Below, in pieces: positions 28,101 through 36,504 of a stretch of 64,000 bases of DNA; position 1 is the stretch's first letter, and each line of letters begins with the position of its first letter. The position numbers and the translations under genes were made by a program. The stretch comes from JAVKBW01 sp040222995 (lineage in GTDB: Bacteria > Pseudomonadota > Alphaproteobacteria > UBA8366 > Aestuariispiraceae). The notes under the pieces are model-generated. The model ran no database searches. It worked only from the letters and a program-made list of their open reading frames with translations, and was not told the DNA's origin. Location of the stretch: NCBI GenBank assembly GCA_040222995.1, contig JAVKBW010000042.1, forward strand, positions 62,001 to 126,000. The letters run 5' to 3'.

Positions 28101-28468
28101 TCGGCTATTCTATTCAGTTCTCGCAGTTCAACGGTTCTCGGCAAGATCGTCTTCGGAAAGAGCCGCAAAGGGCTTTCTGTCGAAAGGGAGTTTTCACAAG
28201 CCTCAGTGCTCGACGCATCGGCCACTAGATACGTTTCGTCAACGTCCAATGCGGTGGAGGTTTTTCGATCAATGAAAGCGTACCGCTTCCCGGATTCAGA
28301 AAAACCAAGAACACCTGCAAGCCGACCCTTGGAGAACGTTTCAAGAGTGACAACTTCGCTCGCTGCCTTTTTCGCAAATTTCTTTAGGTATGCAGATTCT
28401 AGCCGTCCCTCGATATTGACTGCTTGCGGGGTTTGAAATGTTATCTGTCGTGAGAATAAATCGGCCAT
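25169..28468 (-). CDS. Superfamily 2 DEAD/DEAH helicase with C-terminal nuclease-like domain
   Basis: 1099 aa from the ATG at 28468. Two RecA-like domains carry Walker A MPTGTGKTE (about residue 175), VDEAHH (about 286), TATPFRRD and motif VI QFIGRITRSR (about 470). A long central region of unknown fold follows. Near the C-terminus, EAADIVCIKEE (Asp about 959) and LYHCKFS (Lys about 977) form a PD-(D/E)XK-like core with His in place of the usual Glu/Gln. The upstream start is uncertain by up to 45 residues. It resembles the translocase subunits of restriction and other phage-defence systems. It is the last gene of the minus-strand defence cluster and its base composition is lower in GC than the flanking chromosome. 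Confidence 0.82.
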   Translation of the reverse strand: MADLFSRQITFQTPQAVNIEGRLESAYLKKFAKKAASEVVTLETFSKGRLAGVLGFSESGKRYAFIDRKTSTALDVDETYLVADASSTEACENSLSTESPLRLFPKTILPRTVELRELNRIADTARSSWSGQFKLIAETQNDDGSFNAGLRTPQVGAIHAVLAHWSVSSNPATVVMPTGTGKTETMLALSTAVPMERLLVVVPNDQLRSQISEKFLKFGELPKSGCLPMNVDPPTVAMLTKIPKSVDEVDRIFLAANVVVATMSIAGRASSAVQERMAELSSHLFVDEAHHIGAKTWRRFRSYFQKKNVIQFTATPFRRDRLRVDGKHIYVYPLWKAQQEKFFKPINYIPVSGADDDETDRKIIEEVGKALSADIANGFDHLVMARCDRKERADHLNGLYSIRYPEHKPLLLHSDFSPLEKAKAIERLRNGDSRIVVCVDMLGEGFDLPELKIAALHDKHKSEAVTLQFIGRITRSRIDLGDATVIANVALGDVDEPLKSLYAEDADWNELINRIGQSRTEREVRREEVFEGFSDVPERFPLETLTPRMSTVAYRTDGAVWQPDMIVETFPAGSIVEGPHINEHERLAIFVKRDTEQPKWTSSRAVHNTDYNLYLVHWDEEQELLFINSSKLKDMHEPLAKKILGKDVQRITGEEVYRCLHGIRRLCLNTLGLSETQRRPVVYSQFMGTDITPQIDELPGNRNRSKTNLFGRGYTDDGKITLGCSRKGKFWSYDATNNFGEWIDWCRGLGVKLLDETIATDSFLKNLVKPERQETMPLKTPIAIVWPERILDKDESRIELIFDRVPHPIFNCDISVIEFGSDGPVRFGISCGEHTIQFEMKISDQLANYRQLGGEELTVSFTRRRLTIAEWFREDPPQIYYADGDMLVDTELFVLPEHSDRAPFDLEKLIPRDWSGVDIKVESQGLEKRQNSIQRSMINELVSSGQYDVVFDDDASGEAADIVCIKEENNGLYVHLYHCKFSSEAYTGARVGDLYELCGQSQKSLRWRETPKVFLQHLRKREGDRKKKTGVSRFELGDPSLVNGWLGRWTELSFRFEITAVQPGYSKSAAKTEHLELLAATSSLLMETWTIPFSLICSD

Positions 28469-28862
28469 GACGATAGCTGCTCGAGATTGTTTGGGCATTG
28501 AGTATTTATGGTAGCGCGATTCTTTTTTTCTAAACAGTAGATTGAGTTTTCCGGGGTGGCAGTTCCTGTTGCGGAAAGTTCCATTTTTACAAACCGCCGC
28601 CATTTCCTAATTGCACGATTTGTCGACGCGCAAGTTGGCGGCACGCGAAGTCGCGACTCTATGGAACGGTTGAGTCGTCTTAGCTTAGTGGATTCATGGA
28701 TCGACAGCGATCCAACAGTCCCAGTGTTGGTCGGGATGAAATGACGGGTCATTTCAATGGGGTCTTGGCCCCAACTAGCCGTGAGGAATGCAACGGGGGG
28801 CATTGATGAAAAACATCGCGGCTGAGATCGCTATGAATTGGTACTGGTTACGCTCACTCAGG
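28469..28862. other. Gene-poor stretch between helicase and Mrr-like genes
   Basis: About 390 bases. A 120-codon frame on the minus strand (28441-28803) overlaps the helicase start and shows no recognisable features. A 12-mer, ATGCAACGGGGG, at 28788-28799 recurs at 36362-36373. The helicase promoter probably lies here. Confidence 0.5.
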
Positions 28863-29822
28863 CTATTGAACCTTTTCCAATACCCAGTCGGTTAGACCGG
28901 TTTTTACAACCATCTCTGCGACTCTTGATCCGGTCCAGACGAACACATCGGGAGTTTCAGTCTCCAATTTCCCCTTAGAGGTATGGCAAACAAAGAACAT
29001 TTGCTTATAACCGGCATCCCGCTCAAAGCGTTCAACATAGTCATTGAGGGTTTTTTGAGTGGCTTGTGCTTTTACTTGCGCGAATGATCGCTCGCCTGTT
29101 ACCGGGTTTTCCAATTCGAACTCGATCAGCTTTTGACTGCCGCCAACGCGGGATACTCGCGGCCATCCAGAACGTTGAAAAATCAAATCAATCAGTGTCT
29201 CGAAGTCTTTCCAGTAGAGCCGATCAATAACTCTCTCCAGACTTTCTATCAGCGCTTCACGTACTGCCATTGCTTCTTCTACGCGTGGATCAATTTCGCC
29301 GTTGATTATGCGCACTACGGCATCTGCATCCGCGATTTGGCAAATTGTACCCCGAAAGCCTGATACGACTTTGGTGACGTAACCGGGGAGCTTCCGCATA
29401 AGGAGCGGTTGACCATCGATGTTAGTATTACGCCACTGATTTAGACAGGACCGGAAGCGTGACGGTCCTGCAGCTCCGCCAGGCAATTCGTGCCAGTCGT
29501 TCTCAAGGCACATGATCACTTCTGGGAGTGCGAACGTCCACCACAGGCAACCGTCGATAAAAGTAACCCAGAGGCAGGTGCTCGGTTCTTCATAAAAGGC
29601 TCTTACTTGCCTTGCATGGTTACTAGCGACGAAGGATTGGTGTCCTTCATTCTTGAAAAGGCGGGATATCGCCTCCCAATCGGCTGCAACGCATTCCTCG
29701 TGGGGGGCTTCATGATAGCCAAGATAAAGTCGGCTGTCGCGCAACGCGACTTGCTCGAAACTCCCAGTAGGACCGAGTTTGATATACAGAACCGATGATG
29801 CTGAGATTTTCTTATCGTTCAT
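28863..29822 (-). CDS. Mrr-like restriction endonuclease-fold protein
   Basis: A 319-aa protein. The C-terminal 115 or so residues look like an Mrr-type endonuclease domain: YWKDFETLIDLIFQRSGW (helix with the conserved FE), then KLIEFELE and FAQVKAQ, giving acidic residues about 234-236 and Gln249-x-Lys251. The N-terminal 180 residues are of unknown fold and include a Trp-rich strand (WVTFIDGCLWWTF), perhaps for recognition of modified or foreign DNA. It lies between the AIPR gene and the helicase on the same strand, separated from both by 400-base gaps. It is likely part of the same defence island. Confidence 0.7.
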   Translation of the reverse strand: MNDKKISASSVLYIKLGPTGSFEQVALRDSRLYLGYHEAPHEECVAADWEAISRLFKNEGHQSFVASNHARQVRAFYEEPSTCLWVTFIDGCLWWTFALPEVIMCLENDWHELPGGAAGPSRFRSCLNQWRNTNIDGQPLLMRKLPGYVTKVVSGFRGTICQIADADAVVRIINGEIDPRVEEAMAVREALIESLERVIDRLYWKDFETLIDLIFQRSGWPRVSRVGGSQKLIEFELENPVTGERSFAQVKAQATQKTLNDYVERFERDAGYKQMFFVCHTSKGKLETETPDVFVWTGSRVAEMVVKTGLTDWVLEKVQ

Positions 29823-30228
29823 AATCCTCCAACGGAAGCCGAAATCGATCTTTCACAAATGACTCCCATGTCAAAGGGCTATCAAAAAATTAAATGAATT
29901 AATACACTTAAGTTCCTTGAAGGCGGATATCGAAAGTTAATAGCCGAAGGGATTGCAGATGTAACTCTTGGCCCTCGCCGAGAGCGGGGGTAGCAAGCGC
30001 AAGGAGGGTCCGAACGAGGGGCCTTGGTTGCGGGGATGCGTTTGGATGCCTTACGCGCGCAAGGGGCAGAGCCCTTTAGTTTGATCGCGCGAAGGAGCGA
30101 TGCCGAATGCCCGAGACGTCTTTGCGGCTCGGTTCACGAGAGCCCGACTCGACACGGGTGCACACAATGTACCGACAGTTTTCAATGTCCTTGGCCTAGG
30201 GGACATGCAGTGAAACACGTTTGTGAAT
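29823..30228. other. Gene-free stretch with structured element B
   Basis: About 400 bases between the AIPR and Mrr-like genes with no credible coding frame. The part proximal to the Mrr-like gene is AT-rich (promoter-like, about 29830-29950). The rest is GC-rich and contains element B. Confidence 0.6.
30088..30165. ncRNA. Structured repeat element, copy B
   Basis: Related to copy A (24981-25055). The block CCGAG with CTCGG can pair around a 12-base loop (30111-30132). Flanking blocks ACGAGAG and GGGTGC are shared with copy A. Possibly a regulatory or mobile-element RNA that recurs next to defence and antirestriction genes. Confidence 0.5.
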
Positions 30229-31908
30229 TTAGGAGGCGGCCAAAAGTTCAAAAAAGTCAGTTTGCTTGGCGCTGATTTCCCCAAAGATACGTTCTTTAGT
30301 ACGTGGGCTGCGGAACATCTGGTAGTGGGCCACAGCTTTGTTCTGACTGCACGCGGCTGCAACTTTTCGAATCGCTTCTTCGACAAGAGACCGCGCATCA
30401 GCGCCAGTCGGTAGTTGCGCCTCTCGAGACTTCACATGCAGCAACTTGCATGCGAAGAGCACGAACCAATGGCCGTAGACAAGGTATTGATGCTCATGGC
30501 CGCTTTCAGGTGATGACGCATACTCCGCTTGATAACCGTCACGCATTTCTTCGATGATCGTATAGAGCTGATACAGCCTGATTAGTTCATCAATGCTCTG
30601 TCGATTATCAAAAACCTGATGAAACCGAGAATCAAATATTGAATCGGATTCCGTCTTTGCTTTGTCAGGTTCCCGAAGCTCGTAGGACAAGATGATCTGA
30701 CCAAGTTTCAGAGCGTCGATCCTCTTCTCATCTGGCTTGTCAGAGTGCATGTTTTTCTTGCGTTCAAAGAAATAGCCACGTTCTTTGAAAGCGAGTTCCA
30801 ATTTCTTCAGTGTTTCATGGTTCGACATTAAGTCGCGGCTCTGAATTCTGGCTTGGCTGTTGGTCGCAACCGCCACCCTTTCTGCTATATCCGCTCGATC
30901 TGTCGCGTACATACGAACCATTACTACAACATCGGCGAGAGCTTCTGGGTTCGTCCTGGCTGCCTCCACGAGAGAATGAGAGGTTTGCGCCCCGTTGACG
31001 ATCTGAAAATCTTTGAAAACCAGCTTTGGGTTGGTGTGACCCTTATTGTATGAAAAGCTTTTGCAGGTGATCGTCACCCCGTTGTTAAGATACCAAAAAA
31101 GATAGCTGTCGCCGGATGTGGCGGTCGAAATAATGGCTTGATTGTAGCCACCCTTCGCCCCGAGGAAGACCCGCAAATTGTCATCGAACAAGTGGCGCTT
31201 GATCGTGGACCGGTCCTCCGCGGTGATTAAGTCCACAAAGGACTGCGCATCGACGGATGCGATAGCTCCTCTCACATCACCGTCCGACCGTTCGAGGATT
31301 TCTTTACCGATCACTTGGAGCTGACCATCTTCCGCATTCCGGCCCTCGATTCCCATAGCCTGTACAACGTCATGCCCGCTATAGAATTCAAACGAAGCGG
31401 ACGCATGAGCCGCCTTGACGCTGTCGATGATACCCTGCGCGGAAGTCGAAAACCCAGCGCCATTGGAGCAAAAAATGACCTTGTACCGGCAAATTTTCCC
31501 CTTGTCGTGTAGGTCCCAAATCCGGCGAACAGCTTCTTGGAGTCGAAAGTTTCCACTATCTGCGAGACTATCTGCCTTATCGAAAAGCTCATTCAGAAAC
31601 AGAGAAATTTTCAGCACTTCGGCGTCATTAATGGTCTTGTCACAAGTGCTTTGGCTTTCTCTATATTTGGACTGAAAAAGAAAAACCTCGGCGCTGCTTT
31701 CGCCTTCGACGATGTGTATGGCATCTACGCCCTTATCGTCAGGCCCATCTGTGATAATTTCTTGCAGTTGGTCTTCATTACCGGGGAATATTTGGTCAAT
31801 GACGATTGCCAAGAAGCCCACCGTCTTCGTACTAAACTGGTGCCGGTCGCATGCCTTAGCGACACGAGCTTCGATGATGTCCCAATCCATCTTGGAAATT
31901 GGCTTCAT
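30229..31908 (-). CDS. AIPR-family abortive phage infection protein
   Basis: A 559-aa protein of the AIPR family. Characteristic motifs are YLNNGVTITC (about 268-278), QIVNGAQTSHSL and ATNSQARIQSRDLMSN. The N-terminus has a PD-(D/E)XK-like arrangement, DDKGVDAIHI then VFLFQSKY (Asp62, Gln79-x-Lys81), as expected for a nuclease that degrades nucleic acid on infection. Its ATG overlaps the methyltransferase stop (ATGA), so the two are translationally coupled and probably act together: modification by one, attack by the other. Confidence 0.87.
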   Translation of the reverse strand: MKPISKMDWDIIEARVAKACDRHQFSTKTVGFLAIVIDQIFPGNEDQLQEIITDGPDDKGVDAIHIVEGESSAEVFLFQSKYRESQSTCDKTINDAEVLKISLFLNELFDKADSLADSGNFRLQEAVRRIWDLHDKGKICRYKVIFCSNGAGFSTSAQGIIDSVKAAHASASFEFYSGHDVVQAMGIEGRNAEDGQLQVIGKEILERSDGDVRGAIASVDAQSFVDLITAEDRSTIKRHLFDDNLRVFLGAKGGYNQAIISTATSGDSYLFWYLNNGVTITCKSFSYNKGHTNPKLVFKDFQIVNGAQTSHSLVEAARTNPEALADVVVMVRMYATDRADIAERVAVATNSQARIQSRDLMSNHETLKKLELAFKERGYFFERKKNMHSDKPDEKRIDALKLGQIILSYELREPDKAKTESDSIFDSRFHQVFDNRQSIDELIRLYQLYTIIEEMRDGYQAEYASSPESGHEHQYLVYGHWFVLFACKLLHVKSREAQLPTGADARSLVEEAIRKVAAACSQNKAVAHYQMFRSPRTKERIFGEISAKQTDFFELLAAS

Positions 31909-34900
31909 AGCTTAATCTCCGCGTCAGGGTTCCCGGCGGCGAGCGCGTTCGTGTAAGCGAGGCATAGCTCGCAGGAACGGTACTTGTCTCCATAAGCAGC
32001 TTTCTCTTCCCGCTCCACGATCGGAAAAGTCGAGTAGATGTAACGGATATCATCGCGATCGGTGATACCGTAGAGGTGAAAGAACACCGCATCGAGTTTA
32101 GCACGAAGTAGGAGGCGACGCTCTTCGTCCCAGATGAAGGGAGGCTTCACGCTTCCGGCCTCATCCACATAGCCCATATCCCTCGCAAACGGTGCCATGT
32201 CGTGGGCGGTGTAGGTGAGCTCAAGAACAGCCTCGCGCACGACTTCTGCCGCGCTTATCGCTCCAAAGCGCACGTTCTTGAATTTGCCCGGTGAGATCAC
32301 CGGGAACTGCTCAGCGATGAACCAATTGACGCTTGTGCTGTGCACCTTTGATCTGGCGACAAAATCAAGCGCTAGAGAATTCAGGTTTGCCACGATCAAA
32401 TCCGCACACATCCGATAGGCGTCAACATCCTCTGGCAGCAAGAGCGGTGCCTTGTTGCCAAAACCTGCTTTGGGAACAACCGCTGCGATCATTGTCCGTG
32501 CATCGGTCGCCCTGGCGATGTCGCGAAACGCGATCGTCCACTTGATACTCGAAGGAAGATCAACCTCACTCTCCGGCACCCAATATTGAGGGGTCGGTAC
32601 GAAGTTCGGGTCGGCCTTCTGCTCTTCCGATACCGCGCCGCTCAGCGCCGCGTTGTGCAAGTTAGCCTCGTTGACCTCAACCGATGCCGCGCGGTGATCG
32701 AATTGATGGATCATCCGCCCGACATAGAGAGGCAGCCAGTTTCCCGATGCACTGCCGAACGTGTTGCCACCTAGAGGATAAGCCGCCTCTTGTTCGTCGA
32801 GCTCCTTGCGGGTGCAGAATAAGCCGGAGTCGTTCGTCATGTGGAACATGGTCGCGTACTTCACCGGCCATGCCTTCACCTCCGTGCCAGTAGACCTATC
32901 AACCAACGGTACGGCATTACCATAGATAACGGTTGTGAGATCAGCGTCGCGCTTGGAGCGGAATATCGGCGCGGTGCCGGTGTTCGGGTTCACCCGCGCA
33001 AAATCCTCGGCGCTCAGCGCAAACTTTATCCCTTCTTCCGAAAGGTCGGACACATCGTGCAGGAAGAAGGCACACTGAGCCGCATGATCTGTCGGTGAAG
33101 GAGACGCGACCAAGGCACAGAATTTGAAGCTGCGATGAACATCCGGGAAAAACGGCCCGCCTGTTCTGCCCTGCCTTCCATTCTCAAAGTCATAGAGTGC
33201 CTTCAGCCGCCCTTCCGTCGCCACACCCTTGAAAAACTTCGCGGCGGTTTTGTCCGAGGCGATACCGGACGGGACAAGCAAACCAATCAAGCCGTCCTTT
33301 CTCACCACGGTCATCGCCCGCTCGACGAAGAGCGAATAGAGGTTCACGTCGCCGCCCGAGAGTAATGGATAATCACCACCCTTGCGCGCCATGCGCGTTC
33401 CGGCTTCGGCCCGCTCGGACGCCTTAGCATAGTCCTGTGCCAACGGGTCGCCCGCTTTTTCCAGGGCGGCAATCATCTTCGTTCTGTCAGCCGCACGTGC
33501 CGCAATTGCGATTTCTGGGCGTCGCTCAGCAAACCACTCGACCTGTTGAAGCTTCATACGGTCCCATGGCGGGTTGCCGATCACGGCATGAAATCCGCCG
33601 GTGAGCTCGTCTTCTTTCCAATCCGACCAGATGCCAGGGAAGGTCACTTGCCAGTTGAGGAAGTTTTCCTCTGCGATGAGCATTTGCGCTTGCGCAAAAA
33701 TGCCGGAGAACAGATCAAACTTTTCAGCAGCGCTCAAACTGTTCTTTAGGGTTTCGCCAGCTGCCTTTGCCTTGGGCCTTGTGAGCGTTCTTCTGCCCAA
33801 GACGATGTCTAGCGGATCACCAAACTCGCCATCGAAGAAGGCTTGTAGCGCGGTCTTCTTTTCCTTGTCTTTGATATCGAGCCAATCGATCGCGTGAATC
33901 AGCTTTAGCAGTGCATCGAGCGGAGCGGTTTCCCGTTCGATTTGCTTGAAGACATCTGCAGAACGATGTGCCTCGGCGATTTCCGCATCAGTGAGGTTTT
34001 CTATCAACTGCATCTTCGAAGCGCTTTCGAGCGCCGCGTCGATCGGGCCTTTGAGCAAAAGCGGCGTGCCATAGGTAGCGGCCTTGTCGATGCCCTTCTT
34101 CACCCATGAACCGAATAGACTATCGCCACAACGAAGATGGTGGTCGAGAAAGGAGAGCGGCGCACCCACCGTAAAAGTATGTAGCCACAGCGCCACCTTG
34201 GCGAGTTCCACAGCCATCGGGTTCTTGTCCACGCCATAGATGCAGCGCTTCAGCACCATGCGGCGGATAATGTGGCGGTCGTCGAGCTGCTCCTCGTCAA
34301 TGGTCCAGTTGCGTTCATCGGCGTTGGCCAGGATCGTGTTGCGGATTGTGTCGATCCTCTCACCAAGGGGGGAAATGTAGTCTCCCCATTGCTCGGGCGC
34401 GTCGAGTTCAGCCTCGGCCATGGCGGTGATCACTTGGTCGGCCATGAAATCGACCAAGCTTACAAGGAAGTGCCCGGAGCCCATAGCAGGGTCGCAGATT
34501 TTCAGGTCAAGAAGGGCGATTGCTGGATCAAGGCGCTTGAGTTGGCCAATTTTGCGATGATCTGGGAGGTCGCCTTGCTCAAGCTCTTTTATCTTGCTTC
34601 GGAAGGTGCGCTTGCGTTCTTCGACAAGCGGCTCAAGGGTTTCGGTCAGTATGATTTGCACAAGGTCGTCGGGTGTATAGTAGCTGCCCGACCCCTTGCG
34701 AGCGAAAATATTCGGCTGAACGGTGATCTTATCGCCTTTGCGTGTCACTTCGTATTCGAGAAGTCGCTCATATATCGAGCCAAGCTGCTGCACCGAAAGA
34801 TTACGGTAGTTAATGTATTTCCGACCGTCTGGCGTGTTCTCAAAGGATAGCGCGTCGATTACCTGCGCCATGACCGCATCGGGGATGCGGATATTGGTCA

Positions 34901-36050
34901 AGATTTCGTGGCGTTCCTGGTCAAAAAGGCCCCCGTTGTAGGGTGGCAAGCCGATTGAAGTATCACCTTGGTCTATCGCAATGAACAGATCGGCCATCGC
35001 GCCCCAATAGCGTGCGGCCGTTTCGGAGAAGACATCATTGCTGTCTTTACGTACTTTGATATCGAGGCGAACCTTGTCGCGTAGACCATAATCGTCATAA
35101 CGCGTGTCTTTTACCGGCAAGAGATCGCGATCTTCAGCGTAGAGAATGAACAATAGCCGATATAGCAGTATTAGCGAGGCCTCGCGCACTTCCTGGAGAC
35201 CGGCTTCGGGTGCAGCCTTGACGATCGCACGCACTAGATTGGGGAACACCTCCCCGAAAACTTTGTTCGAGAGGTCTTCTGCAACACGCTCCTCGTAGTA
35301 CTTGCCTTCTTCAAGGGCTTTCTCGTGAAAGCTGCGTGGGTCAGCTCCCGTAGGCACAAACGCTTCGCGGTTGAAAATTAAGAAAAAGACTTTCAACCAA
35401 TGGCGTCGATCATCTTCATCAAGAGCAAAGAGACCGTCATTGTGTCCTGGCAAGTCAAGAATCGCTGCAATATCGAGCTCAAAGAACTGTTCGGAGACTG
35501 ATCGCGCACCCGAGAAGTACAATCGCCACTTTGAGCCGTTAGTTAGGATTCCCCAGCGCAGCGAGCCATTGGTTATGTCGTCGATCCGGCGTAGGTAGCG
35601 AAGCATCTGTGTAGAAGGGGCCGTTTCCTCCCCGCGTCGGCCAGAGCGCCGATCGAGCGGACGTGCCCATCTCTTGGATTCAACCACGGCGCGGCCAAAC
35701 TCGTAGCGCTTCCACTCTTCAGAGAAGTTGTTTGCCTTGGATTTTGTGTTCGTGCTTTCGAAAAGCAAGCCATCGGGTACATCGACTCGACCGCGTGGCG
35801 ATAGGTTTTGCTGGCGTAAGGATTCCGTCCAACCTAGTGCTTCGAGAATCGGCCAGATGAGGTCATCTTCTGTTTGGCTCTCATTAGGTGTCTGAGAAAT
35901 TGGGAAGCTGTCGAAAACCTTCCGAATGCGTGATTCAAATTTTTCAAGATCAGGCACCCGTAGCGCACCCCATTCCGAAACACTCTGAATGGACTCGGTC
36001 AGGAAATCGGATGTAAATAGACTTCCTTGGCTGGCGAATTCACTACTCAA
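31905..36050 (-). CDS. Large N6-adenine DNA methyltransferase with N-terminal nuclease-like region
   Basis: 1381 aa, in the Eco57I/type IIG size range. The N-terminal region has RVDVPDGLLF and AVVESKRW (Asp about 89, Glu-x-Lys about 122-125), a PD-(D/E)XK-like site. A helical domain follows, then the methyltransferase core with motif I CDPAMGSGHF (about 518) and motif IV NPPW (about 826), typical of gamma-class N6-adenine methylases. The C-terminal 400 residues probably recognise the target sequence. The start is TTG with GAGG upstream; no Met codon is near. It is the first gene of the minus-strand defence cluster. Alone it could be a combined restriction-modification enzyme. Confidence 0.87.
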   Translation of the reverse strand: MSSEFASQGSLFTSDFLTESIQSVSEWGALRVPDLEKFESRIRKVFDSFPISQTPNESQTEDDLIWPILEALGWTESLRQQNLSPRGRVDVPDGLLFESTNTKSKANNFSEEWKRYEFGRAVVESKRWARPLDRRSGRRGEETAPSTQMLRYLRRIDDITNGSLRWGILTNGSKWRLYFSGARSVSEQFFELDIAAILDLPGHNDGLFALDEDDRRHWLKVFFLIFNREAFVPTGADPRSFHEKALEEGKYYEERVAEDLSNKVFGEVFPNLVRAIVKAAPEAGLQEVREASLILLYRLLFILYAEDRDLLPVKDTRYDDYGLRDKVRLDIKVRKDSNDVFSETAARYWGAMADLFIAIDQGDTSIGLPPYNGGLFDQERHEILTNIRIPDAVMAQVIDALSFENTPDGRKYINYRNLSVQQLGSIYERLLEYEVTRKGDKITVQPNIFARKGSGSYYTPDDLVQIILTETLEPLVEERKRTFRSKIKELEQGDLPDHRKIGQLKRLDPAIALLDLKICDPAMGSGHFLVSLVDFMADQVITAMAEAELDAPEQWGDYISPLGERIDTIRNTILANADERNWTIDEEQLDDRHIIRRMVLKRCIYGVDKNPMAVELAKVALWLHTFTVGAPLSFLDHHLRCGDSLFGSWVKKGIDKAATYGTPLLLKGPIDAALESASKMQLIENLTDAEIAEAHRSADVFKQIERETAPLDALLKLIHAIDWLDIKDKEKKTALQAFFDGEFGDPLDIVLGRRTLTRPKAKAAGETLKNSLSAAEKFDLFSGIFAQAQMLIAEENFLNWQVTFPGIWSDWKEDELTGGFHAVIGNPPWDRMKLQQVEWFAERRPEIAIAARAADRTKMIAALEKAGDPLAQDYAKASERAEAGTRMARKGGDYPLLSGGDVNLYSLFVERAMTVVRKDGLIGLLVPSGIASDKTAAKFFKGVATEGRLKALYDFENGRQGRTGGPFFPDVHRSFKFCALVASPSPTDHAAQCAFFLHDVSDLSEEGIKFALSAEDFARVNPNTGTAPIFRSKRDADLTTVIYGNAVPLVDRSTGTEVKAWPVKYATMFHMTNDSGLFCTRKELDEQEAAYPLGGNTFGSASGNWLPLYVGRMIHQFDHRAASVEVNEANLHNAALSGAVSEEQKADPNFVPTPQYWVPESEVDLPSSIKWTIAFRDIARATDARTMIAAVVPKAGFGNKAPLLLPEDVDAYRMCADLIVANLNSLALDFVARSKVHSTSVNWFIAEQFPVISPGKFKNVRFGAISAAEVVREAVLELTYTAHDMAPFARDMGYVDEAGSVKPPFIWDEERRLLLRAKLDAVFFHLYGITDRDDIRYIYSTFPIVEREEKAAYGDKYRSCELCLAYTNALAAGNPDAEIKL

Positions 36051-36504
36051 CGCTCGGGATCCTCTATATTTTTGAACAACCTAGCAGGGCGTTCAGGACA
36101 CTTCACCTGCAAAACGCAATAGTCTCGATAGTGTCCACAGACAAGCTGTACATAATCAGTGCAGGGTTGGTCGTTGGCCTCAGGGGCGCGAAACCGTTAC
36201 GGTCGATGGGCCTGGGGAGAAGCGAAACTCCCCAGCCTCAATGAAATTGTCATGGGCTTACAGGGGAGCAGGAACGCTCCCTTGAATGGCGATGCAACGG
36301 CCAAACGTTGTGCTGGCGCATTTAGGCTCGATGCCTGATCTGCGCCAAACAAGCCTGGGGGATGCAACGGGGGTGCGGCTAGCGAACCGAAGGTGAGCGA
36401 AGAGCAACCCCCTTGCCGAGGACCGCGCTAGCGGGCCGAGAACAAGAGGCGGCGTATTACGCCGCACCTCTTGCGGGTCACGTCAGTGTACCGGAATGAC
36501 GTTA
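36051..36504. other. Hairpin-rich gene-free region upstream of the methyltransferase
   Basis: About 450 bases without a gene but with four strong stems: CTGGGGAG/CTCCCCAG (36212-36235), GGGAGC/GCTCCC (36264-36281), GGGGGT/ACCCCC (36369-36412) and an almost perfect 12-bp stem at 36443-36473. The last one lies 30 bases after the resolvase stop and may be its terminator. Together they could be a structured RNA, an origin of transfer or a recombination site. Confidence 0.5.
36443..36473 (-). terminator. Strong hairpin after the resolvase gene
   Basis: CAAGAGG-CGGCG pairs with CGCCGC-CCTCTTG across a TATTA loop with one bulged base. On the minus strand it is followed by TTGTTCTC, a weak T-tract, so termination is plausible. 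Confidence 0.45.

Noticed and set aside
28441..28803. A 120-codon open frame on the minus strand upstream of the helicase
   Set aside because: It overlaps the helicase start, has no ribosome binding site or recognisable features, and its composition looks non-coding.
25169..36050. Assignment of the cluster to BREX or DISARM
   Set aside because: No PglZ, BrxC or BrxL, and no DrmA/DrmB-type DUF1998 protein or phospholipase-D protein is visible. Only the methyltransferase and helicase classes are shared.
36051..36504. A replication origin with iterons
   Set aside because: There are stems but no tandem direct repeats or DnaA boxes, and no replication initiator gene is present.
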